Positions 45,501 through 55,484 of a stretch of 64,000 bases of DNA are shown in pieces. Location of the stretch: positions 2,576,501 through 2,640,500 of the forward strand of contig NZ_CP129672.1 of assembly GCF_030505195.1 (NCBI RefSeq), read 5' to 3'. Origin of the DNA: Comamonas testosteroni. GTDB lineage: Bacteria; Pseudomonadota; Gammaproteobacteria; Burkholderiales; Burkholderiaceae_C. The number at the start of each line of letters is the position of its first letter. The first letter of the stretch is position 1. The position numbers and the translations under genes were made by a program. The notes below the pieces were generated by a model. That model ran no database searches. It was not told where the DNA came from and was given only the letters and a program-made list of their open reading frames with translations.

Positions 45501-47627
45501 ATGAAACGGCTGATCGACAACTCTCGCGGACGGCCAGGCCGCATGGTCTGGCTGCTGGCCGCCTGCCTGGGGAGCGCAGCGGCTTTCGCGCAAGCCGAGC
45601 CTGCGGCGCAGGCCGCTGCCGCCGTGCAGCGCGTCGATGGCGCCTTCATTCGTGCCAATGCCGCCAAGACGCCCGACTGGCCCACCACTGGCGTGGACTA
45701 TGCCGAGACCCGCTACAGCCGCCTCGATCAGATCAACGCCGCCAACGTCAAGGACCTGGGCCTGGCATGGTCGTACAACCTCGAATCCACGCGCGGCGTG
45801 GAGGCCACGCCGGTGGTCGTGGACGGCATCATGTACGTCAGCGCCTCGTGGAGCGTGGTGCACGCCATCGACACCCGCACCGGCCAGAGGATCTGGACCT
45901 ATGACCCGCAGATCGACCGCAGCACCGGCTTCAAGGGTTGCTGCGACGTCGTCAACCGGGGCGTGGCGCTGTGGAAGGGCAAGGTCTATGTGGGTGCATG
46001 GGATGGCCGCCTGATCGCGCTGGATGCCGCCACGGGCAAGGAGGTCTGGCACCAAAATACCTTCGAGGGGCAAAAGGGGTCGCTGACCATCACCGGCACG
46101 CCGCGCGTGTTCAAGGGCAAGGTCATCATCGGCAACGGCGGCGCCGAATATGGCGTGCGCGGCTACATCACGGCCTATGACGCCGAGACCGGCGAGCAGA
46201 AATGGCGCTGGTTCAGCGTGCCCGGCGATCCGTCCAAACCTTTCGAGGACGAATCCATGAAGCGCGCCGCCAGGACCTGGGACCCCAGCGGCAAGTGGTG
46301 GGAGTCCGGCGGCGGCGGCACCATGTGGGACAGCATGACCTTCGATCCCGAGCTCAACACCATGTATGTGGGCACGGGCAATGGCTCGCCCTGGTCGCAC
46401 AAGGTGCGCAGCCCCAAGGGCGGCGACAACCTGTACCTGGCCTCCATCGTGGCCCTGGACCCCGACACCGGCAAATACAAGTGGCACTATCAGGAAACGC
46501 CGGGCGACAACTGGGACTACACCTCCACCCAGCCCATGATCCTCGCCGACATCAAGATCGCCGGCAAGCAGCGCAAGGTCATACTGCATGCGCCCAAGAA
46601 CGGCTTCTTCTTCGTGCTTGACCGCACCAACGGCAAGTTCATCTCGGCCAAGAACTTCGTGCCCGTGAACTGGGCCAGCGGCTACGACAAGCATGGCAAG
46701 CCCATCGGCATTGCCGCAGCGCGCGACGGCAGCAAGCCCCAGGACGCGGTTCCGGGCCCCTATGGCGCGCACAACTGGCACCCCATGTCCTTCAACCCCC
46801 AGACGGGCCTGGTGTATCTGCCTGCGCAGAATGTGCCCGTCAATCTGATGGACGACAAGAAGTGGGAGTTCAACCAGGCCGGACCGGGCAAGCCCCAGTC
46901 GGGCACGGGCTGGAACACGGCCAAGTTCTTCAATGCCGAGCCGCCCAAAAGCAAGCCTTTTGGCCGCCTGCTGGCCTGGGACCCCGTTGCGCAAAAGGCT
47001 GCCTGGAGCGTGGAACATGTCTCGCCCTGGAACGGCGGCACGCTGACCACGGCGGGCAATGTGGTGTTCCAGGGCACGGCTGATGGCCGCTTTGTGGCTT
47101 ATCACGCGGCCAGCGGCGAAAAGCTGTGGGAAGCGCCTACGGGCACCGGTGTGGTGGCCGCGCCCAGCACCTATCTGGTGGACGGCAAGCAGTATGTCTC
47201 TGTGGCCGTGGGATGGGGCGGTGTCTACGGTCTGGCTGCGCGCGCCACCGAGCGCCAGGGCCCGGGCACGGTCTATACCTTCGTCGTGGGCGGCAAGGCC
47301 AAGATGCCGGAGTTCGTGGCCCAGCGCACGGGCCAGTTGTTGCAGGGCGTGAAATACGACCCCGCCAAGGTCGAAGCCGGCACCATGCTGTATGTGGCCA
47401 ACTGCGTGTTCTGTCACGGCGTGCCGGGCGTGGACCGTGGCGGCAACATTCCCAATCTGGGCTATATGGACGCGAGCTACATCGAGAACCTGCCCAGCTT
47501 CGTCTTCAAGGGCCCGGCCATGGCGCGCGGCATGCCGGACTTCACGGGCAAGCTGTCGGGCGATGATGTGGAGTCCATCAAGGCCTTCATCCAGGGGACG
47601 GCGGACGCCATCCGGCCCAAGCCCTGA
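45501..47627 (+). CDS. qheDH: PQQ- and heme-c-dependent alcohol dehydrogenase (quinohemoprotein, type II)
   Basis: Periplasmic enzyme oxidising primary alcohols to aldehydes with PQQ and a covalent heme c. The 708-residue precursor has a signal peptide ending near AFAQ (about 30), tryptophan-docking beta-propeller repeats (GKVYVGAWDGRLIALDAATGKEVW, GQRIWTYDP), the vicinal disulfide Cys147-Cys148 (KGCCDVVNRG) that contacts PQQ, and a C-terminal cytochrome domain with CVFCH (Cys635, Cys638, His639). I recall C. testosteroni QH-EDH as a 708-residue precursor, an exact length match. An aldehyde dehydrogenase gene follows, giving a two-step alcohol oxidation unit. Confidence 0.95.
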   Translation: MKRLIDNSRGRPGRMVWLLAACLGSAAAFAQAEPAAQAAAAVQRVDGAFIRANAAKTPDWPTTGVDYAETRYSRLDQINAANVKDLGLAWSYNLESTRGVEATPVVVDGIMYVSASWSVVHAIDTRTGQRIWTYDPQIDRSTGFKGCCDVVNRGVALWKGKVYVGAWDGRLIALDAATGKEVWHQNTFEGQKGSLTITGTPRVFKGKVIIGNGGAEYGVRGYITAYDAETGEQKWRWFSVPGDPSKPFEDESMKRAARTWDPSGKWWESGGGGTMWDSMTFDPELNTMYVGTGNGSPWSHKVRSPKGGDNLYLASIVALDPDTGKYKWHYQETPGDNWDYTSTQPMILADIKIAGKQRKVILHAPKNGFFFVLDRTNGKFISAKNFVPVNWASGYDKHGKPIGIAAARDGSKPQDAVPGPYGAHNWHPMSFNPQTGLVYLPAQNVPVNLMDDKKWEFNQAGPGKPQSGTGWNTAKFFNAEPPKSKPFGRLLAWDPVAQKAAWSVEHVSPWNGGTLTTAGNVVFQGTADGRFVAYHAASGEKLWEAPTGTGVVAAPSTYLVDGKQYVSVAVGWGGVYGLAARATERQGPGTVYTFVVGGKAKMPEFVAQRTGQLLQGVKYDPAKVEAGTMLYVANCVFCHGVPGVDRGGNIPNLGYMDASYIENLPSFVFKGPAMARGMPDFTGKLSGDDVESIKAFIQGTADAIRPKP

Positions 47628-47739
47628 AGCCTGCACTTCACCACGCCGGTACGCCGGGCCACCGGCTCGCCCGAGCCACGCACCGGCGACCCCAAATCGC
47701 CAATATCTTCTTTTGACTCGATACCAAGGAAATAGCCTT

Positions 47740-49170
47740 ATGCAAGACCATCTGCAGTTCTATATCGACGGCCAATGGGTGAATCCGGTCAGCCCGCGCA
47801 GCCTGGAGGTCATCAATCCCTCCAACGAGCAAGCCATTGCCCGCATCAGCATGGGCTCTGCCGCCGACGTGGACAAGGCGGTGGCCGCCGCGCGCCGCGC
47901 CTTCGAGAGCTACTCGCGCACCAGCCGCGAAGAGCGCCTGGCCCTGCTGGCCAAGGTGTTGGAGGTCTACCAGCGCCGCTACGGCGACTTTGTGCAGACC
48001 ATCTCGCAGGAGATGGGGGCGCCGCTGTGGCTGTCCAAGGCGGCGCAGGCCGCCATGGGTGTGGCCCATCTGGGCTCCACCATCGAGGTTCTCAAGAACT
48101 TCGCCTTCGAACAGGTGCAGGGCAGCACGGCCATCGTGCACGAGCCCGTGGGCGTGGTCGGCATGATCACGCCCTGGAACTGGCCCATCAACCAGATCAT
48201 GTGCAAGGTTGCGCCGGCCCTGGCCGCTGGCTGCACCATGGTGCTCAAGCCCTCGGAGGTCGCCCCGCTCAATGCCCTGCTCGTGGCCGAGGTGCTGCAC
48301 GAGGCGGGCGTGCCTGCCGGCGTCTTCAACCTCGTCAACGGCGACGGCCCCGGTGTGGGCGAGGCCATGTCCTCTCACCCCGACATAGACATGATGACCT
48401 TCACGGGCTCCACGCGCGCGGGCATTGCCGTGGCCAAGGCCGCGGCTGACAGCGTCAAGCGCGTGGCCCAGGAGCTGGGCGGCAAGTCCGCCAACATCGT
48501 GCTGGATGACGCCAACCTGCAAAAGGCGGTGACCCAGGGTGTGCAGGCGGTGCTGATGAACTCGGGCCAGAGCTGCAATGCCCCCACGCGCATGTTCGTG
48601 CCGCGCGCCCTGCATGGGCAGGCGGTGGAGATCGCACGCAGCGTCGCTGCAGCAGCGACCGTGGCCGATGCGCTGGCCGATGGCATGCACATGGGCCCTG
48701 TGGTCAGCGAGGCGCAATGGGGCAAGATCCAGGCCCTGATCCGCAAGGGCATTGAAGAGGGCGCGACCCTGGTGGCGGGCGGCACGGGCCGCCCCGAAGG
48801 GTTGGCCCAGGGCTACTTTGTCAAACCCACGGTGTTTGCCGACGTGAGCAACGACATGACCATCGCGCGCGAGGAAATCTTCGGTCCCGTGCTGGTGATG
48901 ATTCCCTACGATGACGAGGAAGACGCCATCCGCATGGCCAACGACACGGTGTACGGCCTCTCGGGCTATGTGCAATCGGGCAGCCTGGAGCGTGCGCGCC
49001 GCGTGGCCGCGCGCCTGCGCACTGGCATGGTCCACCTCAACGGCGCAGGGCCTGACTTCAATGCGCCGTTCGGCGGCTACAAGCAGTCAGGCAATGGCCG
49101 TGAATGGGGCGAGCACGGTTTCCGCGATTTCCTCGAAACCAAGGCCGTCATGGGCTACGGCGCGGCCTGA
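47740..49170 (+). CDS. NAD(P)+-dependent aldehyde dehydrogenase
   Basis: A 476-residue aldehyde dehydrogenase that would oxidise the aldehyde formed by the upstream alcohol dehydrogenase. It has the PWNWPINQIMCKVAPALAAGCTMVLKPSE nucleotide-site segment, the general-base Glu in AQELGGKSANIV (about Glu245), the nucleophile in NSGQSCNAPTR (Cys279), and EEIFGPVLVM. The ATG at 47740 (MQDHLQFYIDGQWV) has AAGGA about ten bases upstream. It lies 112 bases after the dehydrogenase stop without an obvious terminator between. A strong palindromic terminator follows. Confidence 0.93.
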   Translation: MQDHLQFYIDGQWVNPVSPRSLEVINPSNEQAIARISMGSAADVDKAVAAARRAFESYSRTSREERLALLAKVLEVYQRRYGDFVQTISQEMGAPLWLSKAAQAAMGVAHLGSTIEVLKNFAFEQVQGSTAIVHEPVGVVGMITPWNWPINQIMCKVAPALAAGCTMVLKPSEVAPLNALLVAEVLHEAGVPAGVFNLVNGDGPGVGEAMSSHPDIDMMTFTGSTRAGIAVAKAAADSVKRVAQELGGKSANIVLDDANLQKAVTQGVQAVLMNSGQSCNAPTRMFVPRALHGQAVEIARSVAAAATVADALADGMHMGPVVSEAQWGKIQALIRKGIEEGATLVAGGTGRPEGLAQGYFVKPTVFADVSNDMTIAREEIFGPVLVMIPYDDEEDAIRMANDTVYGLSGYVQSGSLERARRVAARLRTGMVHLNGAGPDFNAPFGGYKQSGNGREWGEHGFRDFLETKAVMGYGAA

Positions 49171-49172
49171 TC

Positions 49173-49236
49173 TATTCAAAATCAATAGCTGCTGGTGCCC
49201 ATCTGATGGGCGCCAGCAGCTTTTTTTTATTGAATA
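49173..49236. terminator. Palindromic element copy A4, bidirectional terminator
   Basis: AGCTGCTGGTGCCCAT (49187-49202) pairs with ATGGGCGCCAGCAGCT (49206-49221), 16 bp with one G-T, loop CTG, followed by eight T's. Outer ATTCAA...TTGAAT arms and AATCAATAG link it to the other elements of this family. It overlaps the stop codon of the convergent proQ gene. Confidence 0.9.
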
Positions 49237-49979
49237 TTCTGCTGGCGGCGACGCGCGCGTTCCAGCTGCTGGGCGACCTGGCGCGGATTCATGCCGTACA
49301 TCTCGGCGAACTCCTGCTCCGAAGCCTGACCGCTGAGCTGGAAGGAGCGCAGCAGTGCCTCGTCCTTGGCGGCGCGGGCATCGGCCTCGGCCAGAGCATC
49401 TAGCACCAGAGCGTTGGTCTTTTCGTCACGGCCCTGCACGCGCTCGGCGTATTCCTCGCGGGTGAGACCGGAGGCTTCGTAGGCGACGACGATGCGGTTG
49501 CGCAGCTTGGGCGTCAGGTCTTCCTGCGTGCGCTGCTGGCGGCGGCGGAAGACTTCGATCAGCGCGTGGTGAACATGCTCGGGCAAAGTGGCTTCGACGG
49601 GCTGGCCATCGAGGTCATGGCGCTGATGACCGCTGGCCATGGCGGCCAGATAGCGACCGGAGCGGGTGTGCTGTTGCAGCGCGCTTTTGAGTGCGTCCTT
49701 GTCCAGCTCCGGGTGGGCGGCGAGCAGGTCTTCAAAAATGCCGCGCTTGAAGGGCAGCAGTTGCTCGCCAAACAGGGCCGGGTGCCACTGTGCCAGTTGC
49801 TCCAGCAAGGGGTGTTGTGGACGTGCGGCCTGCGGGGCGGCTTTGGCTGCAGGGGCCGGGTTCTGGCGGCCACGGCCGCCTCGGCGCGAGCGTGAGCCGG
49901 GCTGCGAGTCCTGCACGCTGTGCTGCGATGCCGCTTGCGAGGCTTTCTGCTCTTGTGATTCAGACACGATTTCAGTCAT
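49227..49979 (-). CDS. proQ: ProQ/FinO-domain RNA-binding protein
   Basis: A 250-residue RNA chaperone. A disordered N-terminus rich in Gln, Ser, Arg and Gly (about 1-55, with RSRRGGRGRQN) precedes a FinO/ProQ domain (about 56-170: FGEQLLPFKRGIFEDLLAAHPELDKDALKSALQQHTRSGRYLAAMASGHQRHDLDG). A C-terminal acidic/Arg-rich helical tail ends ARRRQQNIQ. ATG 49979 (MTEIVSES) is chosen; 18 further in-frame codons upstream look non-coding. Such proteins bind structured sRNAs and mRNA 3' ends. Its stop codon lies within a strong terminator hairpin. Confidence 0.88.
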   Translation of the reverse strand: MTEIVSESQEQKASQAASQHSVQDSQPGSRSRRGGRGRQNPAPAAKAAPQAARPQHPLLEQLAQWHPALFGEQLLPFKRGIFEDLLAAHPELDKDALKSALQQHTRSGRYLAAMASGHQRHDLDGQPVEATLPEHVHHALIEVFRRRQQRTQEDLTPKLRNRIVVAYEASGLTREEYAERVQGRDEKTNALVLDALAEADARAAKDEALLRSFQLSGQASEQEFAEMYGMNPRQVAQQLERARRRQQNIQ

Positions 49980-50055
49980 GGCAAAGCCCGTGGGCCTGGG
50001 AAAACAAAACCCCCAATCATGCCAGCATTGCAAACTGCAGTGGCACGCGGGGGTG

Positions 50056-51309
50056 TCAGCCGGTGGTCAGGGCCTGATCCAGCAGCTCCACCCAGTGCAT
50101 GACCGGGACCTCGGTTCCGTTTTGCAGGTGGACGATGCAGCCCATATTGGCCGAGAGAATCGCTGCGGGCTTTTCGGGGGCGAAAGGCTCGTCCAGTGCA
50201 GCGATCTTGCGGTCGCGCAACTGGTGCGAGATCTCGGGCTGCAGCACCGAGTAGGTGCCGGCAGAGCCGCAGCACAGATGGGACTCGGTGCGCGCCACGC
50301 GCAGATCGAACCCCAGCTCGCGCAGGCCCGCTTCCACGCCGCCGCGCAGTTTCTGCCCATGCTGCAGTGTGCAGGGCGGGTGATAGGCCACGGGAGCCCG
50401 TGGCACCGTGACGCGGTTCCTGAGCTTGTCCACCAGCTCGGGCAGCATGTCCGGCAGCAGTTCGCTGAGGTCGCGGGTCAGGGCGCTGATGCGCGCGGCC
50501 TTGTCGGCGTATTGCGGCTCCAGCCGCAGCAGATGGCCGTACTCCTTGACGGTGACGCCACAGCCCGAGGCGTTCATCACGATCGCCTCGACCTCGCCGC
50601 GTTCCACCAGCGGCCACCAGGCGTCGATATTGGCGCGCATCTGGGCCTTGCCGCCGTCCTGGTCGTTGAGGTGGAATTTCACCGCACCGCAGCAACCGGC
50701 CTTGTCGGCAATCACGGTCTGCACGCCCACGGCGTCCAGCACGCGGGCCGTGGCGTAATTGATGCGGGGCATCATGGCCGGCTGCACGCAGCCTGCCAGC
50801 AGCAGCACCTTGCGCGCATGCTCGCGCACGGGCCAGGCCCCGGCATCCTGGGCGGCCGGTATCTTCTCGCCCAGGGACTCAGGCAGCAGGCCTTTGACGG
50901 CGCGGCCCAGCTTCAGCGCGGGGGCGAACAGCGGGGAATTCATGCCCTCCTTGAGCAGCCAGCGCTGCAGCTTCTCGCCCGTGGGGCGTTCGACCTGCTC
51001 ATCGACAATTTTGCGGCCGATATCGACCAGGTGGCCGTACTGCACGCCGCTGGGGCAGGTGGATTCGCAGTTGCGGCAGGTCAGGCAGCGGTCCAGATGC
51101 AGCTGCGTGGCCCGCGTGGGTGTTTGCCCTTCCAGCACCTGCTTGATCAGATAGATGCGGCCGCGCGGGCCGTCCAGCTCGTCGCCCAGGGTCTGATAGG
51201 TGGGGCAGGTGGCGGTGCAGAAGCCGCAATGCACGCATTTGCGCAAGATGGCTTCGGCTTCCTGACCTTCGGGCGTGGCACGGTATTCGGGCGCGAGATT
51301 GGTTTGCAT
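50056..51309 (-). CDS. glcF: Glycolate oxidase iron-sulfur subunit
   Basis: Electron-transfer subunit of 417 residues. Two 4Fe-4S motifs are visible: CVHCGFCTATCPTYQ (Cys25, 28, 31, 35) and CLTCRNCESTCPSG (Cys75, 78, 81, 85). These are followed by two CCG domains (VLLAGCVQPAMMPRINYATARVL, KAGCCGAVKFHL, YHPPCTLQHGQKLRGG, LCCGSAGTYSVLQPE). It passes electrons from the flavin subunits to the quinone pool. It follows glcE by 18 bases. No other gene continues the unit before the convergence with proQ. Confidence 0.94.
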   Translation of the reverse strand: MQTNLAPEYRATPEGQEAEAILRKCVHCGFCTATCPTYQTLGDELDGPRGRIYLIKQVLEGQTPTRATQLHLDRCLTCRNCESTCPSGVQYGHLVDIGRKIVDEQVERPTGEKLQRWLLKEGMNSPLFAPALKLGRAVKGLLPESLGEKIPAAQDAGAWPVREHARKVLLLAGCVQPAMMPRINYATARVLDAVGVQTVIADKAGCCGAVKFHLNDQDGGKAQMRANIDAWWPLVERGEVEAIVMNASGCGVTVKEYGHLLRLEPQYADKAARISALTRDLSELLPDMLPELVDKLRNRVTVPRAPVAYHPPCTLQHGQKLRGGVEAGLRELGFDLRVARTESHLCCGSAGTYSVLQPEISHQLRDRKIAALDEPFAPEKPAAILSANMGCIVHLQNGTEVPVMHWVELLDQALTTG

Positions 51310-51327
51310 GGGGTGCTGTCCTTGTTC

Positions 51328-52476
51328 TTACCAATGCGCCGAGAGACGGCCCACATTGAGAATGCCGGCGGGGTCGAATGCCTGCTTGAGCCGGGCATGC
51401 AGCTGTGCCGATGTGCGGCCTGCCGGGCTGGCCTGTGCATGCGCATCGAGATCGCTGTTGGCGCTTGTCTGGCTGGCGTCCTCGGCTCTGAAAAGAGAAG
51501 CGGATCCGCCGGCTGCCTGCGCGATTTGCTGCAAGGCGGCAGCAGCCGAGCGCGGGGCCTGCACCCAGCGCTGAGCGCCATGCCAGTCGATGAACGGGCC
51601 TGCTGCGCCTGGCGGCAATGGCAGCGGCGCTGCGGTCGCAGGAGTGGACAGACGCCACAGGCAATGATCGGCAGCGCGCTGCTGGAACCAGGGCAGGTTC
51701 AGATCGCGGCTGGAGCTCCAGTCGGCGGCAACGGCGTCTCTGTCCAGCCGCTGGCCACCCAGGCGCAGCGTGGCGGCCTGAACGGCGGCGCGGGCGCCGC
51801 GCAGTCGCAGATACAGCGTGCCCTTGCCGTCTTCTTCCAGCCAGTTGCTGGCATTGAGCGGCAGAGGCTGGCCACCCCAGTGATTGAGCCAGTCCAGCGC
51901 CTGCGCCTGGCTGCAGCTATCAAAGCGCAGCGTGGCCTCCGCAGGGGCCATGGGCAGGACCTTGAGGCTGATCTCGGTGATCAGGCCCAGCGTGCCCCAG
52001 CTGCCCGTCATCAGGCGCGAGACGTCATAGCCGGCCACATTCTTCATGACCTGGCCGCCGTAGCGCAGCAGCTCGCCCTGGCCGTTGATCATCTCCAGGC
52101 CAAGCACAAAGTCACGTACTGCGCCCACGCTGGCACGCGACGGGCCGGACAGGCCTGCGGCGACCATGCCCCCGACGGTGCTGGCGGCGCCGAAGTGCGG
52201 CGGCTCGAAAGCCAGGCACTGGCCTTGGCTGGCCAATGTTGCCTCCAGCTCGGCCAGTGGCGTGCCGCCGCGAACGGTCACCACCAGCTCGCTGGGCTCG
52301 TAGCTGACGATACCGCTGAGCGCGCGCGTGGACAGCGGCTCGCCCTGCAGACGCAGGCCATAGAAGTCCTTGCTGCCGCCGCCGCAGATGCGCAGCGGGG
52401 TCTTGTCACTGGCAGCGGCGCGAATGCGCTCGCTGAGCTGATTGATTTGGCTGGTGGCTGAATCCATGGCCTGCAT
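51328..52476 (-). CDS. glcE: Glycolate oxidase FAD-binding subunit GlcE
   Basis: A 382-residue FAD-binding subunit with LRICGGGSKDFYG near the start, GCGTP-like VRGGTPLAELEATLASQGQCLAFEPPHFG, TVGGMVAAGLSGPSRASVGAVRDFVLG and GYDVSRLMTGSWGTLGLITE. It is shorter than GlcD, as usual for GlcE. ATG 52476 is used; ATG 52467 is equally possible. The catalytic glcD is not adjacent: upstream lies the terminator of the amtB operon. A GlcD-like gene exists at 12703, but inside the hut operon. Confidence 0.92.
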   Translation of the reverse strand: MQAMDSATSQINQLSERIRAAASDKTPLRICGGGSKDFYGLRLQGEPLSTRALSGIVSYEPSELVVTVRGGTPLAELEATLASQGQCLAFEPPHFGAASTVGGMVAAGLSGPSRASVGAVRDFVLGLEMINGQGELLRYGGQVMKNVAGYDVSRLMTGSWGTLGLITEISLKVLPMAPAEATLRFDSCSQAQALDWLNHWGGQPLPLNASNWLEEDGKGTLYLRLRGARAAVQAATLRLGGQRLDRDAVAADWSSSRDLNLPWFQQRAADHCLWRLSTPATAAPLPLPPGAAGPFIDWHGAQRWVQAPRSAAAALQQIAQAAGGSASLFRAEDASQTSANSDLDAHAQASPAGRTSAQLHARLKQAFDPAGILNVGRLSAHW

Positions 52477-52541
52477 GGTAGCCGGGCCGCCCCTTGGGCA
52501 GGAAGGCCTGGTCTTTGATTTTTTTGAAAAGCAGGCGTGAA

Positions 52542-52572
52542 TAAAAAAGCCCCGCAGCTTGCACTGCGGGGC
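52542..52572 (-). terminator. Intrinsic terminator of the torF-glnK-amtB operon
   Basis: On the minus strand GCCCCGCAG pairs with CTGCGGGGC (9 bp) across a six-base loop and is followed by six T's. It lies 37 bases after the amtB stop. Confidence 0.9.
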
Positions 52573-52608
52573 AACGTAATGAAACTGAACTTGCGAAGAG
52601 CCTGCCGC

Positions 52609-53961
52609 TTAGCGGGTGTAGGCCACCTCACCGTGAGAAGTGATGTCCAGGCCTTGGCGTTCGGACTCCTCCGAGACACGCAGACCCACGGTCAGATCGG
52701 CAATCTTGTAGGCCACGTAGGAGACCACGCCGGACCAGACGATGGTCACCAGCACGCTCTCGACCTGCACCCACAGCTGATGGGCCATGTTGTAGCCCTC
52801 GGGCTCGATACCGCCCAGGCCCTTGGCGCAGAACACGCCTGTCAGGATGGCACCCAGGATACCGCCGACACCGTGGACGCCGAACACGTCGCAGACGTCG
52901 TCGACCTTGAGCATGTGCTTGAGGCCGGACACGCCCCAGAAGCACAGAGGGCCGGCGATGATGCCCATGACGATGGAGCCCATGGGGCCGACAAAACCGG
53001 CGGCGGGCGTGATGGTCACCAGACCGGCCACGGCACCCGAGGCGGCGCCCAGCATGGAGGCCTTGCCGCGCAGCAGCGCTTCGGCCACGATCCAGGAGAT
53101 GGCGGCAGCGCCGGTCGCCAGGATGGTGTTGATGAAGGCCAGGCCGGCAATGCCGTTGGCAGCACCGGCAGAGCCGGCGTTGAAGCCGAACCAACCCACC
53201 CACAGCAGCGAGGCGCCCACCATGGTCAGCGTCAGGCTGTGAGGAGGCAGGGCTTCCTTGCCGAAGCCGATGCGCTTGCCCAGCATGTAGGCACCCACCA
53301 GACCGGCCACGGCGGCGTTGATGTGCACCACGGTGCCGCCCGCGAAGTCCAGCGCGCCATCGGCACCCAGCAGACCGCCGCCCCACACCATGTGGGCCAT
53401 GGGGATGTAGCTGAAGGTGAACCACAGCACGGAGAACACGATCACGGCCGCGAACTTGATGCGCTCGGCAAATGCACCCACGATCAGCGCCACGGTGATG
53501 GCGGCGAAGGTGGACTGGAAGGCCACGAACACATATTCGGGGATGGTCTTGAGCATGGACGACAGCGTGTCAGGCGTGATCCCCATGAGGAACAGCTTGT
53601 CGAAGCCGGCGAAGAACTTGCCCTCGCCACCAAAGGCCAGCGAGTAGCCGTAGATGGCCCACAGCACGGTGATCAGCGAAAAGATCACGAAGACCTGGGC
53701 CAGCACGGACAGCATGTTCTTGCTGCGCACCAGGCCGCCGTAGAACAGCGCCAGGCCGGGGATGACCATCAGGATCACCAGCATGGTCGAGGTCAGCATC
53801 CAGGCGGTGTCACCGGCGCTCAGGGTGGGAACGGCCTCGGCCGCTGCTTCGGCCACAGGCGCTGCGGCGGCGGCAGCCGTTGCAGCTTCCTGGGCAAAGC
53901 CTGTGGCACTTGCAGCCAGCAGGCCCAGTCCCAGGCCTGCGCTCAATAATTTCTTGATCAT
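52609..53961 (-). CDS. amtB: Ammonium transporter AmtB
   Basis: A 450-residue trimeric ammonium channel. A cleavable signal (MIKKLLSAGLGLGLLAASATGFAQ) precedes an Ala-rich linker and eleven helices, with DTAWMLTSTMLVILMVIPGLALFYGGLVR as TM1, the pore-lining VVHINAAVAGLVGA (twin-His region), and HGVGGILGAILTGVF. The start is ATG 53961 (a TTG five codons earlier is ignored). It lies 39 bases after glnK on the minus strand, the universal glnK-amtB pairing, through which GlnK blocks the channel when nitrogen is plentiful. Confidence 0.95.
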   Translation of the reverse strand: MIKKLLSAGLGLGLLAASATGFAQEAATAAAAAAPVAEAAAEAVPTLSAGDTAWMLTSTMLVILMVIPGLALFYGGLVRSKNMLSVLAQVFVIFSLITVLWAIYGYSLAFGGEGKFFAGFDKLFLMGITPDTLSSMLKTIPEYVFVAFQSTFAAITVALIVGAFAERIKFAAVIVFSVLWFTFSYIPMAHMVWGGGLLGADGALDFAGGTVVHINAAVAGLVGAYMLGKRIGFGKEALPPHSLTLTMVGASLLWVGWFGFNAGSAGAANGIAGLAFINTILATGAAAISWIVAEALLRGKASMLGAASGAVAGLVTITPAAGFVGPMGSIVMGIIAGPLCFWGVSGLKHMLKVDDVCDVFGVHGVGGILGAILTGVFCAKGLGGIEPEGYNMAHQLWVQVESVLVTIVWSGVVSYVAYKIADLTVGLRVSEESERQGLDITSHGEVAYTR

Positions 53962-54000
53962 GGCAATCTTTCTCAAAACGGTTCCAGAGAGACTGGGCCT

Positions 54001-55109
<1,109 letters not shown>

Positions 55110-55164
55110 TCAGGGTTCCTCCGGTTTGAAAATTTCGTGGCAAAAATCTCGGATGAACTTTCAA

Positions 55165-55180
55165 AGCACAGACCGTGCCA
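55165..55180 (-). promoter_or_regulatory. Sigma-54 promoter of the torF-glnK-amtB operon
   Basis: On the minus strand TGGCACG-N4-GTGCT: the -24 block is a perfect match to TGGCACG and the GG-N10-GC spacing is exact; only one base of TTGCW differs. It lies 56 bases before the torF start. Confidence 0.85.
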
Positions 55181-55321
55181 GTCTCTGCGGCGACTGCGGC
55201 ACGGTGCGCTGCCCAAGGCCCTGAAACAGGCACCGGACCATAGCTGCCCAGTACAAAAAGCTACGAGTTTTCACAATCACTGAGCGCAACTTTCGCCACC
55301 TGGGTGCTGGCCGAAATTGAT

Positions 55322-55398
55322 TGCACCAAGATGGTGCGTTTTTGCGATGCACCGCCATGGCTCTGCTTTTCCCCGGCTTCTTGCACCAATCAGGGGAT
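55322..55398. promoter_or_regulatory. Three NtrC-like binding sites
   Basis: TGCACC-N5-GGTGCG at 55322-55338 is almost the NtrC consensus (TGCACC-N5-GGTGCA). TGCACC recurs at 55348-55353 and 55382-55387 with GG at the expected distance, as weaker sites. They lie 140-230 bases upstream of the sigma-54 promoter, the normal enhancer distance for nitrogen control. Confidence 0.8.
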
Positions 55399-55436
55399 TT
55401 GAGAGTGAGTGCGCGCTCTTTATCTGGGCGCAGGCA

Positions 55437-55468
55437 AAGAAAAAGCCCATCGGCTGGGCGATGGGCTT
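55437..55468 (-). terminator. Intrinsic terminator of the sulfatase gene
   Basis: On the minus strand a perfect 10-bp stem AAGCCCATCG / CGATGGGCTT with a six-base loop and a TTTTCTTT tract, 17 bases after the sulfatase stop. It also insulates the NtrC sites from read-through. Confidence 0.85.
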
Positions 55469-55484
55469 GGGGGGAGGCAGCAAT

